A DNA stretch of 64,000 nucleotides from Bagarius yarrelli. Lineage: Eukaryota > Chordata > Actinopteri > Siluriformes > Sisoridae. Position numbers and translations under genes: made by a program. Location: contig VCAZ01000095.1 in NCBI GenBank assembly GCA_005784505.1, forward strand, positions 969,470-1,033,469. Reading direction: 5' to 3'. The notes beneath the pieces are model-generated. The model saw nothing but the letters and a program-made list of their open reading frames with translations, did no database searches and was not told the DNA's origin. Position 1 is the stretch's first letter; the number at the start of each line of letters is the position of its first letter. Below are positions 12,600-23,842 of the stretch, one piece after another.

Positions 12600-12710
12600 A
12601 TCTTACCTCGGACCAGTCCGACCATCTCTCAGGATACAGGGTAGATCCTCCTCAAGTTTTTTCTCTGTTCTGGCAATGGTTTTGATAGTGGAATAAACAT
12701 CCCATCACTT
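12600..12710 (+). repeat. L2/CR1-type LINE remnant (short)
   Basis: TTTTTTCTCTGTTCTGGCAA reads in one frame as FSVLA, and is followed by GTGGAATAAACATCCC. This resembles the end of the reverse-transcriptase ORF seen better at 37205-37520. It is very decayed. Confidence 0.45.
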
Positions 12711-13455
12711 GTTATGGTTCCATTGCCCAGTGTTAATGTGTTAATGTACGTTTTGAAGTACCAACACAACTGCTAGCAGCGACAGGTGCGTCTTAACAAA
12801 TTAGCAAAGCTGTACTTGCCCAATGTTTACTAATTGAAGTCCCGTCTCCTTTTGCTTGCTTTGTTGATTACAACAAATTCTGATGTAAGAAACATTAAAC
12901 CCCACAGTACTAATCATTTGTTTCCACTTCATGATGCCTGCCTTGTTTTATTTACTTTACTTTACTTAACTATGTTACCAAATACCACCAACTCCAACTT
13001 TGCTTCAGAATCCGTCAGTGTGAGAACAACCAAGTATCTGATTGAATGGGTAAAGTCCTATCACATTCACAAATAACTAAACTAGTACTGTTCCTTTTTC
13101 ACACAATAGTTTAAGACTTATGTTAATAAGCCAGTGTTGCGCTATTCTGTGATAGAAACATCTGTGGGTCACCCTGTATAAGGTCTGTCCTATGGCCTGT
13201 AAATGGGTGGACTAAACAACACTTCTGAAGGTGTTGGTGTTAATATCTGGCACTAAGATGTTAGCAGCAGTTCCTTGAGTAACTGCCTATTCATGGAAGG
13301 AGTCTCCTTAAATCTGACATGGTTCTTCCATACCCACTGCTAATTATCTGTATCAGCTGGAAGATACCAGGTCATTTTGTCTTTTCTTACTTGTAACAGG
13401 ATTTACAACCTAATAGGACTAATTACATTACTGTATTTTTTGTGTTGTGTGTCAG
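12711..13455. other. Intronic sequence with a possible transposon scrap
   Basis: Around 13230-13320 the words ATCTGGCACTAAGATGTTAG and CAGCAGTTCCTTGAGTAACT resemble a fragment of a fish DNA transposon seen elsewhere, but this is from memory and weak. No gene was seen. Confidence 0.4.
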
Positions 13456-13841
13456 CTGTGTTTGTGTGTGTATGTGTGTGTGTGTGTGTGTGTGTGTTTA
13501 TCCCTCAAACGTCTGTGTTCTATTTGCTTTTATAGCTGATGGTGATCGGTGGTGATGTTCATTCGATACATAATGATCTTTCACGATTATTACTAAATAC
13601 ACACACACACACACACTCCCCCCTCCTCTTGCTTTTAATTTACCTAATTAAACTGAGCAATTAATTAATTGGTTAAAGATGGAGCAGATAAGGAATATCA
13701 GCAAGTGAAGATAGAGGCGGACCTCTAGACTCCGCCTTTATTCGCGTCTCATCCTGAAGCGTTTCATTTCATTAGCTTTGATTGTTATTGATTTATTAGG
13801 TTTTTTTTTCTTTTTTTTACTTTTTAAATAAATTCCCCCAC

Positions 13842-13894
<53 letters not shown>

Positions 13895-14091
13895 TTCTCC
13901 CTGACATTATACATCTTTGTTCAGTTTCCCACAATTTAGTGAACAGTGAAAGTTTGTTACAGAAGTGTGTCAATGCCTTCTCCTACTCTGTGTGTGTGTG
14001 TGTGTGTGTGTGTTTGTGTGCTTATGTGTAAATTGTAATACCTGTTGGCACAGCAGGAACAACGAGACTCCAGAGATAATACACCTTCATC

Positions 14092-14135
<44 letters not shown>

Positions 14136-14341
14136 TTATATATGTGAGCATACAATTTCTTGCTGACTCTCTTTGCTTATACAAAGCTTGGGCCTGTGTG
14201 TGCGCGCACGCGAGTGTGTGTATGTGTGTGTGTGTATTGGCCCATCCCTGCTGCATTTTTTTTGGCGCTGAGTGTTTGGTGTAGGGGTTGATTACTGTTT
14301 TGTAATACTGTCTAAGTGTGTGTGTGTGTGTGTGTGTGTGT
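13456..14341. repeat. Cluster of GT/CA microsatellites
   Basis: Tracts lie at about 13456-13497 (GT), 13600-13616 (CA), 13842-13890 (CA), 13990-14028 (GT), 14094-14131 (GT), 14211-14236 (GT) and 14317-14341 (GT). The interval 13620-13800 between tracts is unique and TAATTA-rich. All frames over the tracts are repeat translations. Confidence 0.95.
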
Positions 14342-14610
14342 TTAGACTGTTGATTTGTATTAACTGCTGGAAAATGTCTCCAAATACATACAGCATCATC
14401 AGAGCAGCTCATTAACACGGCATCATTAAAAGTCCATTACAGAAGACTCCCCGACATTCTCCTGCTTTCTCTCACTATTATTCCGTTCGGTCTCTGCTAC
14501 ACAACTGCCCTCCGTTACACTTCCACTACCCAGTACGACTGTGACAGTAAGGAACTTTTCCAACTCATTAATCAACATCTGACAATATTGTTCATGCCGG
14601 TATCACCAGG

Positions 14611-14643
14611 TGGAGGAGAGGAGAGGGGAGGGGAGGGGGGGGG
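14611..14643 (+). repeat. G-rich tract with G-quadruplex potential
   Basis: Runs of four or more G are separated by single A residues (GGGGAGGGGAGGGG and longer). In the sense orientation of the host gene this could fold into a G-quadruplex in DNA or RNA. It is followed by an A-rich run of about 35 bases at 14694-14729. Confidence 0.7.
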
Positions 14644-14693
14644 ATGTTCATTAGAGCTTCCCAATTATTATCGCTTTTCCTCTGCAACTTTTG

Positions 14694-14729
14694 GAAAAAA
14701 AAGAAAAAAAAAAAAAAAAAAAAAAAAAA
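14694..14729. repeat. Poly-A tract
   Basis: This is a nearly pure A run with a single G near its start. No SINE or LINE body was recognised directly upstream, so it is not assigned to a retroelement. Confidence 0.9.
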
Positions 14730-14930
14730 GACAAACTCACTAAAATTAAACACGAAACCTAACTTGACATAATGAATATCTCACATGATGAATCAATTTG
14801 ACTCCCGCTGCTGATGTGATGTGACTGTCTCTTGTGTTACTTTGTCCGCTTCGTCAATTCCTAGTGGGAGTGTAATAGCACATTAGCTCATGTTTGTGCA
14901 AAGATGAGACCGACAAAGACTGCCGGTGGA

Positions 14931-17900
14931 CGTGTTATAGAGCTGCGTTCTGTTACAGTACAGAGAAGTGTTATAGAGCGTGTTATAGAGCTGCGTTCTG
15001 TTACAGTACAGAGACGTGTTTATAGAGCTGCGTTCTGTTACAGTACTGAGATGTGTTAATAGAGCTGTGTTCTGTTACAGTACACGTACAGAGACGTGTT
15101 ACGAGACGTGTATAGAGCGATGCGTTCTGTTACAGTAGACTGAGACAGTGTGTTATAGAGCTGCGTTCTGTTACAGTACGTGTCTGTTACAGTACAGAGA
15201 AGTGTTATAGAGCTGCGTTCTGTTACAGTACAGAGACGTGTTATAGAGCTGCGTTCTGTTACAGTACAGAGAAGTGTTATAGAGCTGCGTTCTGTTCTGT
15301 TACAGTACAGAGACGTGTTTTATAGAGCTGTGTTCTGTGTACAGTACAGAGACGTGTTATAGAGCTGTACAGCTGCGTTCTGTTACAGTACAGAGACGTG
15401 TTTATAGAGCTGCGTTCTGCTACAGAGCGTGTTTCTGTTTACAGTACAGAGACGTGTTATAGAGCTGCGTTCTGTACAGTACAGTACAGAGACAGAGAGT
15501 ATAGAGCTGCGTGTACAAGTACAGACGTGTTATAGAGCTGCGTTCTGTTACAGTACAGAGACGTGAGACGTGTTATAGAGCTGGTGTTTGCGTTCTGTTA
15601 CAGTACAGAGACGTGTTTATAGAGCTGTGTTCTGTTACAGTACAGAGACGTGTTATAGAGCTGCGTTCTGTTACAGTACAGAGACGTGTTATAGAGCTGT
15701 GTTCTGTTACAGTACGTGTTATAGAGAGACGTGTTTATAGAGCTGTGTTCTGTTACAGTACAGAGACGTGTTTTATAGAGCTGCGTTCTGTTAGACCACT
15801 GCGTTACAGTACAGAGACGTGTTATAGAGCTGCGTTCTGTTACAGTACAGAGACTGTTATAGAGCTGTGTTCTGTTACAGTACAGAGACGTGTTATAGAG
15901 CTGTGTTCTGTTTACAGTACAGAGACGTGTTATAGAGCTGTGTGTTCTGTTACAGTACAGTATAGACTGTTAGCTGGTTCTGTTACAGAGACGTGTTATA
16001 GAGCTGCGTTCTGTTACAGTACAGAGACGTGTTATAGAGCTGAGATGTACAGAGAGTTTATAGAGCTGTGTTCTGTTACAGTACAGAGAAGTGTTATAGA
16101 GCTGTGTTCTGTTACAGTACAGAGAAGTGTGTTATAGAGCGTACAGAGAGTGTTATAGACAGTGTTCTGTTACAGTACAGAGAGGTGTTTATAGAGCTGT
16201 TACGTACAGAGAAGTGTTATAGAGCTGCGTTTCTGTTACAGTACAGAGACGTGTTATAGAGCTGCGTTCTGTTACAGTACTGAGATGTGTTATAGAGCTG
16301 CGTTCTGTTACAGTACTGAGAAGTGTTATAGAGCTGTGTTCTGTTACAGTACAGAGAAGTGTTATAGAGCTGCGTGTTCTGTTACAGTACAGAGACGTGT
16401 TGTTATAAGAGCTGCGTACAGAGAAGTGTTATAGAGCTGCGTTCTGTTTACAGTACAGAGACGTGTATAGAGCTGTGTTGCTCTTACAGTACAGAGACGT
16501 GTTATAGAGCTGCGTTCTGTTACAGTACAGAGACGTGTTATAGAGCTGCGTTCTGTTACAGTACAGAGACGTGTTATAGAGTTCGTGTTGTATAGAGCTG
16601 CGTTCTGTTACAGTACTGAGATGTGTTATACAGAGAAGCTGCGTTCTGTTTACAGTTACTGAGAGCTGTGTTACAGTTGTGTTATAGAGCTGTGTTCTGT
16701 TACAGTACAGAGACGTGTTATAGCTGCAGTACAGAAAGTGTTATAGAGCTGCGTACAGAGAAGTGTTATAGAGCTGCGTTCTTGTTACAGTACAGAGACA
16801 GAGACGTGTTATAGAGCTGCGTTCTTTTACAGTACAGAGACGTGTTATAGAGCTGCGTTCTGTTACAGTACAGAGACGTGTTTTATAGAGCTGTGCGTTC
16901 TGTTACAGTACAGAGACGTGTTATAGACCTGCGTTCTGTGTACAGTACAGAGACATGTTATAGAGCTGTGTTCTGTTACAGTACAGAGACGTGTTATAGA
17001 CCTGCGTTCTGTTACAGTACAGAGACGTGTTATAGACCTGCGTTCTGTTACAGTACTGAGATGTTATAGAGCTGTGTTCTCTTACAGTACAGAGAACGTT
17101 GTGTTATACAGCTGCGGACAGTGTTATAGACTGTTGAGATGTTTATAGAGCTGCGTTCTGTTACAGTACTGAATGTGTGTTATATAGAGCTGCGTTCTCT
17201 GTTACAGTACTGAGATGTGTTATAGAGCTGCGTTCTGTTACAGTACAGAGACGTGTTTATAGAGCTGCGTTCTGTTACAGTACTGAGCTATGTTATAGAG
17301 CTGCGTTCTGTTACAGTACTGAGATGTGTTATACAGCTGTGTTTCTGTTACAGTACAGAGACGTGTTATACAGCTGCGTACAGAGAAGTGTTATAGAGCT
17401 GCGTTCTGTTACAGTACAGAGACGTGTTATATAGAGCTGCGTACAGTACAGAAGTGTTATAGAGCTGCGTTCTGTTACAGTAACAGAGAAGTGTTATAGA
17501 GCTGCGTACAGAGAGAAGTGTTATAGAGCTGCGTTCTGTTACAGTACAGAGAAGTGTTATAGAGCTGCGTTCTGTTACAGTACAGAGAAGTGTTATAGAG
17601 CTGCGTTCTGTTACAGTACAGAGAAGTGTTATAGAGCTGCGTACAGAGAAGTGTTATAGAGCTGCGTTCTGTTACAGTACAGAGAAGTGACGTGTTATAG
17701 AGCTGCGTACAGAGAAGTGTTATAGAGCTGCGTTCTGTTACAGTACAGAGAAGTGTTATAGAGCTGCGTACAGAGAAGTGTTATAGAGCTGCGTTCTGTT
17801 ACAGAGAAGGTTATAGAGTACAGAGAAGTGTTATAGAGCTGCGTACAGAGAAGTGTTATAGAGCTGTTTATGTGTTCTGGTACAGTACAGAGAAGTGTTT

Positions 17901-18490
17901 ATAGAGCGTTTGCGTACAGAGAAGTGTTATAGAGCTGCGTTCTGTTACAGTACAGAGACGTGTTATAGAGCTGCGTACAGAGAAGTGTTATAGAGCTGCG
18001 TTCTGTTACAGTACAGAGAAGTGTTATAGAGCTGCGTTCTGTTACAGTACAGAGAAGTGTTATAGAGCTGCGTTCTGTTACAGTACAGAGACAGAGAAGT
18101 GTTATAGAGCTGCGTTCGAGCTGTAGTACAGTACGTGTTATAGAGAGTACAGAGAAGTGTATAGAGCTGCAGTATGTTCTGTTACAGTACAGAGAAGTGT
18201 TATAGAGCTGCGTACAGAGAAGTGTTATAGAGCTGTGTTCTGTTACAGTACAGAGACGTGTTATACAGCTGCGTACAGAGAAGTGTTATAGAGCTGCGTT
18301 CTGTTACAGTACAGAGACGTGTTATAGAGCTGCGTTCTGTTACAGTACAGAGAAGTGTTATAGAGCTGCGTTCTGTTACAGTACAGAGAAGTGTTATAGA
18401 GCTGCGTTCTGTTACAGTACAGAGACGTGTTATAGAGCTGCGTTCTGTTACAGTACAGAGAAGTGTTATAGAGCTGCGTTCTGTACTGAG
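14931..18490. repeat. 36-bp minisatellite with a 25-bp variant, about 95-110 units
   Basis: The full unit is CTGCGTTCTGTTACAG plus TACAGAGACGTGTTATAGAG. A shorter 25-bp unit lacks the 11 bases TTCTGTTACAG and reads CTGCGTACAGAGAAGTG plus TTATAGAG. The left part mostly has the GACGTG form with many small indels. From about 17440 the GAAGTG form and the 25-bp unit dominate and partly alternate. Because 36 is divisible by three, long frames with a 12-residue repeat (ELRSVTVQRRVI) appear; these are by-products of the period, not genes. Confidence 0.97.
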
Positions 18491-18861
18491 ATTTCCACAG
18501 AGTCGAATGTTACTGTAGTTTCAAAATTTCACACAGACTCCTGCAAGGTTACAGAGCTGTTCCGTTACACTGTATACGAGATACCTGAGTTCGTTAAAAG
18601 AACTTGGCTGCTACTTGACTGTCATGATGTAATCATGACGGGACGGATCACTGGCGTGTCCTAGGACGGACGATTTGAGCTACTATTTTTAGGACTCAGG
18701 ATGATGTAATAAACGTTCTGTTCCTCTTGCTCAGGATTAAAGGGATAATTGCTTCATAACTCAATGTACTTCACCTAGAAGTGTGTGTGTGTGTGTTTTC
18801 TCTGTGTCTGGTCTCTGATAGATCAAGCAAGTAATATAAACTGGGGATGTGTAACTTGCTG

Positions 18862-18903
<42 letters not shown>

Positions 18904-19284
18904 AATATTCTATCTACTCTAGACAGGGAACAGGTGCCACATCACACAGGACCAACCTTCCTTGCTTAAAAAGATTAACTGCTTGGTTACACACACTATA
19001 GACACAGGCCACACACAAACATGAGCACTGACACACACACAGATGTTTGATGTCAGTGTGTGCGCTGGATTTCGGGTTTGATTTTTGACTTTTGGTGTGA
19101 TTTTAAACATCGTTGTCATGTGACTCTTACACAGGGGTGCATATGTGTGGGTTTGGGGAGGATGACAGTGTCCTAAAAACAGGTGGTTATAAAGGTGGTT
19201 GCTAATAAAGAACAGCTGGGGATTGCCTAACATTATACTGTCTCATCAAAGCATAAAAATTACATTATCCACAGATATCAGCCT

Positions 19285-19320
<36 letters not shown>

Positions 19321-19825
19321 AGTCAGATAAACAGGCCTGAGCTAATGAGTCAGCGCTGTAGCTGGTGACTCAGCTCTCGTAGCCTGTGTGTTTGAGTTCA
19401 AGTTTGTATGCTGTGTCTTGCGTGTATCTTTCTGACCTGCAGTTCTGTTGCAGCGTCATATAACACATTTAACACACACTCACAGACACTTAACATCGAT
19501 TCTCAATCTCTCTCACACACACACACACACACGGGTGCGACGAGAGCTTAGTCATCAAACCTGTGTCACCCAAGTGTCATGGCAGAGAAAAAGCGCTGCA
19601 AGTCGCTGCTCGGGCCGCTTTAATTTCATCCTTCATTTCCCTCTGTTTGAGTGTGTTATAACTCAGAGAGCGACTCGCTGGTGTTATCTGTTGGCTCACT
19701 TCTTCTCACACACACATGCACACATACACACACCTATGCTGTTGGAATTAGTACCCACCACTGTAGCTAGGCCAGATCTTTAAGCAACAGCTTAAAAGAA
19801 AGACAGACCAAGAAAGACAGATGCT
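18491..19825. other. Intronic sequence with CA/GT microsatellites
   Basis: Microsatellites lie at about 18781-18798 (GT), 18867-18901 (CA), 19285-19318 (CA) and 19513-19531 (CA). The rest is unique. No gene was seen; frames at 18919-19233 and 19448-19783 cross CA tracts. Confidence 0.6.
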
Positions 19826-20675
19826 GACAAATACAGAGGCCATTCCTCCTTTATTAAGACTGACAGGTACAGCGGCCGCACCTCCTTTATTGGGACTGAC
19901 AGGTACAGTGGCCACACCTCCTTTATTAGGACTGACAGGTACAGCGGCCACACACCGGAGTCCTTTATTGGGACTGACAGGTACAGTGGCCACACCTCCT
20001 TTATTAGGACTGACAGGTACAGCGGCCACACCTCCTTTATTAAAAATGACAGGTACAGAGGCCACACCTCCTTTATTAAGACTGACAGGTACAGAGGCCA
20101 CACCTCCTTTATAAAGACTGACCGGTACAAAGGCCACACTCCTGACCTGGGTACACACTCCTTTATAGGACTAAGACTGACAGGTACAGAGGCCACACCT
20201 CCTTTATTAAGACTGACAGGTACAAAGGCCACACCTCCTTTATTAAGACTGACAGATACAGAGGCCACACCTCCTTTATTAAGACTGACAGGTACAGAGG
20301 CCACACCTCCTTTATTAAGACTGACAGGTACAAAGGCCACGTCTCCTTTATTATGACTGAAAGGTACAGAGGCCACGTCTCCTTCATTAGGACTGACAGA
20401 TACAGAGGCCACAACTCCTTTATTAAGACTGACTGGTACAGAGGCCACGCCTCCTTTATTAAGACTGACCGGTACAAAGGCCACACCCCTTTATTAAGAC
20501 TGACAGGTACAGAGGCCACACCTCCTTTATTATGACTGAAAGGTACAAAGGCCACGTCTGCTTAATTAAGACTGACAGATACAGAGGCCACACCTCCTTT
20601 ATTAAGACTGACAGATACAGAGGCCACACCTCCTTTATTAAGACTGACAGGTGCAGAGGTCACACCTCCTTCCCT
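19826..20675. repeat. Second 36-bp minisatellite, about 23 units
   Basis: The unit is CACCTCCTTTATTAAGACTG plus ACAGGTACAGAGGCCA. Variation is mostly AAGACT/GGGACT and GAGGCC/GCGGCC/AAGGCC, with one long interruption near 20140-20175. Both strands give long frames with a 12-residue period (such as SVLIKEVWPLYL). They overlap each other in several phases, so they are repeat by-products. Confidence 0.97.
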
Positions 20676-21082
20676 TTATCATGATAGTAATTAATGGCCT
20701 GTACCTGGCAGTTCTGCTCTCCTTCTGTGTTTACGCGATGATGCAGGTGCTCCTTTAATCTTTTACACACTTCCTGTTTAAAAAACGGAATTACTCGTAA
20801 TGAACACACACATCAGGGTCGACGTTTACGCGTCTATCAGCTGTGTATATCAACAGAAATCACTTTATTGATGTTTTTATTGAGTATCTCTTATAATGAG
20901 TCATCAATTTTGATAGCAGCCTCTATTATTCTTATACACAAGTGTGTGTGTGTGTGTGTCTGTGTGAGTGATGGTATGAATAGGAGAGATATAAATCTTG
21001 TCAGCTGATGTAATACACTTCTGGAGCAGGTATCAAGGCTATGAATAAAACAGTGCATATAGTTCAGACCTTAATTAGTTTC

Positions 21083-21128
<46 letters not shown>

Positions 21129-21221
21129 CTTACTGATAGAGAAGAAAAGAAATTCTGGTCATTCAACCAGGGTCTATTAAGGATTTTGTGAATGAGCAAA
21201 TGTCTCCTTAAGCTTTCTGTA
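20676..21221. other. Intronic sequence with GT microsatellites
   Basis: (GT)n lies at about 20943-20958 and 21085-21126. The stretch 20690-20930 is unique, with no gene recognised. Confidence 0.6.
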
Positions 21222-22190
21222 CTGGTGTGTCCTATTTGTACAGGTGTGTCCTGTTTGTACAGGTGTGTCCTGTTTTACAGATGCGTCTCACTTTTACAGG
21301 TGTGTCCTGTTTTACAGATGCGTCTCACTTTTACAGGTGTGTCCTGTTTGTACAGGTGTGTCCTGTTTTACAGATGCGTCTCACTTTTACAGGTGTGTCC
21401 TGTTTTACAGATGCGTCTCACTTTTACAGAGCCACCACTTCCCCGTCGTCTTACTTTTACAGGTGTGTCCTGTTTGTACAGGTGTGTCCCGTTTTACAGA
21501 TGCGTCTCACTTTTACAGGTGTGTCCTGTTTGTACAGGTGTGTCCTGTTTTATAGATGCGTCCCACTTTTACAGGTGTGTCCTGTTTGTACAGGTGTGTC
21601 TTGTTTTACATGCATCTTACTTTTACAGGCGTCTTCTGTTTGTACAGGTGTGTCCTGTTTGTACAGGTGTGTCCTGTTTTACAGATGCGTCTCACTTTTA
21701 CAGGTGTGTCCTGTTTGTACAGGTGTGTCCTGTTTGTACAGATGCGTCTTACTTTTACAGGTGTGTCCAGTTTGTACAGGTGTGTCCTGTTTTATAGATG
21801 CGTCTCACTTTTACAGGTGTGTCCTGTTTGTACAGGTGTGTCCTGTTTTGTACAGGTGGTGTGTCCCCTGTTTTGTCCTGTTTGTACAGGTGTGTCCTGT
21901 TTGTACAGCTGTGACATGTCATGCTGGGTGTGTTCTGTTTTTACAGGTATGACATGTCATGCTGGTGTGTCCTGTTTGTACAAGTGTGTCCTGTTTGTAC
22001 AGGTGTGTCCTGTTTGTACATGTGTGTGTCCTGCTTGTACACAGTTGTGTCATGTCATGCTGGTGTGTCCTGTTTGTACAGGTGTGTCCTGTTTGTACAG
22101 GTGTGTCCTGATTGTACAGGTGTGTCGTGCTTGTACATATGTGTACTGCTTGTACAGTTGTGTCATGCTGGTGTGTCCAGTTTGTACAGT
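21222..22190. repeat. 18-19-bp minisatellite, about 50 units
   Basis: There are two unit forms of about 19 bp: TACAGGTGTGTCCTGTTTG and TTACAGATGCGTCTCACTT. In the left half they alternate in pairs, giving a higher-order repeat near 37-38 bp. Toward 21900-22190 units diverge and include GACATGTCATGCTGG insertions. Frames rich in Cys, Leu, Tyr and Arg over it are by-products. Confidence 0.95.
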
Positions 22191-22592
22191 AAGTATTGGA
22201 TCATACAGCAATTTTTCACCTGCTGTATTTTTTGTCTCTGAATCTGGACATTTTACTCACCTTACTCTTTTCCACACACCACATACAGCGGGAGTGGATG
22301 ATTTTTGTTGCAGGTGTAGTTTCTGTTGTGCGTCACTGCGCAGTCGTTAGCGAGTTGTGTACATTCGGTTCATATTTACCGCCGGTTAAATATCTGCTAG
22401 CAGTGTTTTTAGTCTCTATAAAATTTTAACGATACCTAGAAACAGTTTGTGATGTCATGATGTTGGACGCTGATGTCATAACCGGTTAAAATCCTGAAGT
22501 CATTTCATAGGATTGAAGAATAAAATGTTTAGTTAGCTGGAAAAGACAGTCTCACTAGAGGCAGAAATCCTCCTCCAGCGGCTTTGTGTGTG

Positions 22593-22623
<31 letters not shown>

Positions 22624-22790
22624 ATAGCCATAGGTTGAACAGTAGTTTTAACTACATTATGCTCTTCAGAAATCCACATTTCTTATATTCATCTAAAAGA
22701 GAAAAACTAAAAATAGGATGTGTGGCATTTTGGATTTTAAGGGGACGTGTTGCCATGGTGACGGTTGCTCTGTGCCATTGGCTAGTAGGT
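22191..22790. other. Intronic sequence with a GT microsatellite
   Basis: (GT)n with a TTTG interruption lies at 22584-22623, and a second (GT)n begins at 22792. No gene was recognised. Confidence 0.6.
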
Positions 22791-22791
22791 C

Positions 22792-23090
22792 TGTGTGTGT
22801 GTGTGTGTGTGTGTGTGTACGGGTTTATACATTCTTTTTACATCCGGGTTGGGACCTAAACCTAAATACACACAGACTCATGGGTACTTGTGTCAGGGTG
22901 GGGACCAAAATTAAGGTCCCCATGAGTACAAAAGCTTCTAATTCACACAGGATGAGATTTATTGATAAAGTAAAAATGCAGGAAGTTTCTGGTTAGGGTT
23001 AGGGGTTAAGGGTTAAGGGTTAGAAAATGCAGTTTGCACCGTATAGAAACCATAACACCTATGGAAAGTCCCCACAAGGATAGCTAACCA
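22792..23090 (+). repeat. Fish interspersed repeat of the GTCCCCA type with an attached GT tract
   Basis: After (GT)n at 22792-22819 come GGGTTGGGACCTAAACC, GGTGGGGACCAAAATTAAGG, GTCCCCATGAGTAC and AAAGTCCCCACAAGGATAGC. I recognise this as a very common teleost repeat that carries GTCCCCA words and a GT/CA tract at its edge. Its interior has GGTTAGGGTTAGGGG, which looks telomeric but belongs to the repeat. Confidence 0.65.
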
Positions 23091-23094
23091 GACC

Positions 23095-23345
23095 TGTGAG
23101 TGAGAGAGAGAAAGTGTTAGTATGGGTATGTGAAAGTGTGTAAGTATAAGTGTGTATGTTTATGTAAATGTGTTTGTAAAAAAAAAAAAGAGAGAGAGAG
23201 AGAATCCAGGAGCCAGTGAGTGAGTGAGAAAGACAGAGAGAGTCAGAAAGAGAGAATGTGTGTGTGAGCGAGAGAATCAGAAAGAGAGAGAGAATGTGTG
23301 TGTGAGATAGAGAATCAAAGAGTAAGAAAGAAAGTTAGAGATTTA
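23095..23345. repeat. GA-rich simple sequence
   Basis: This stretch is made of degenerate GAGAGA, AGAAAGAGAGAG and GTGTGTGAG words, low complexity on the plus strand and without coding features. Confidence 0.8.
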
Positions 23346-23415
23346 GAGAGTCTGTCTGTATGTATAGCTATCTGTCTTTCTATCTATCTATCTGCCTCCT
23401 GTCTGTCTGTCAGTC

Positions 23416-23575
23416 TATAGCATTTAGCAGACACCATTATCCAGAGGCACTTCCTTTTTTTATTGCACTGAGCAGTTAAGGGGCTCAGCAGTGACAGATT
23501 GCTGGTGCTGGGATTTGAACCCACAATCTTTTGATCCGCATTTTCACACTGTAACCACTGAGCTACCACTTCCCT
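23416..23575 (-). repeat. SINE type 1, reverse orientation
   Basis: It reads tail to head on the plus strand: CATTTAGCAGACACCATTAT, then GGTGCTGGGATTTGAACCC (B-box complement), then CCACTGAGCTACCACTTCCC (head). Confidence 0.85.
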
Positions 23576-23708
23576 ACGAGTGGCTAGAAGTCTCTCTGCT
23601 CACATTGTGCTGTTATCTACATTTACATGGACACTTCTGGCATTGGCTAGAAGACCTGATCTAAACCAACTTGCACATATCGTATTTGTTTGATAAGTAA
23701 CCCTAGTT

Positions 23709-23842
23709 GACGGTTAGGGGCCTTGCTTGGAGGGGGGGGGGGCAAGCATTGGCAGATTGAAGGTACTGGGAATTGAATTGAAGGTACTGGGAAGTTCAAT
23801 CTTCTGTTTGGTCAGTAGTCCTACACATTAACCACTTCTCCC
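23709..23842 (-). repeat. SINE type 1, reverse orientation, degenerate
   Basis: GGTTAGGGGCCTTGCTTGG, the ACTGGGAATTGAATTG core and the head TTAACCACTTCTCCC are recognisable. A G10 run lies near 23732, and a short internal duplication of GAAGGTACTGGGAA is visible. Confidence 0.7.

Noticed and set aside
14931..18490. CRISPR array
   Set aside because: Units are directly tandem with no unique spacers, and the window is animal DNA with exons and SINEs.
15180..18518. Long plus-strand frames with a 12-residue repeat (ELRSVTVQRRVI)
   Set aside because: The 36-bp period is divisible by three, so open frames arise automatically. Indels shift the frame repeatedly and there is no start, splice or domain context.
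19748..20555. Minus-strand frames up to 230 codons with SVLIKEVWPLYL-like repeats
   Set aside because: Several overlapping phases on both strands are open over the same 36-bp array, which marks them as repeat translations and not a repetitive protein.
21192..22350. Cys-rich frames of 200-264 codons
   Set aside because: Three overlapping phases read through the 19-bp minisatellite. Cysteine comes from the TGT of the repeat. No signal peptide or protease-like spacing was seen.
22995..23025. Interstitial telomeric repeat (GGTTAGGG)
   Set aside because: It is short, irregular, and sits inside a common fish dispersed repeat that carries this motif.
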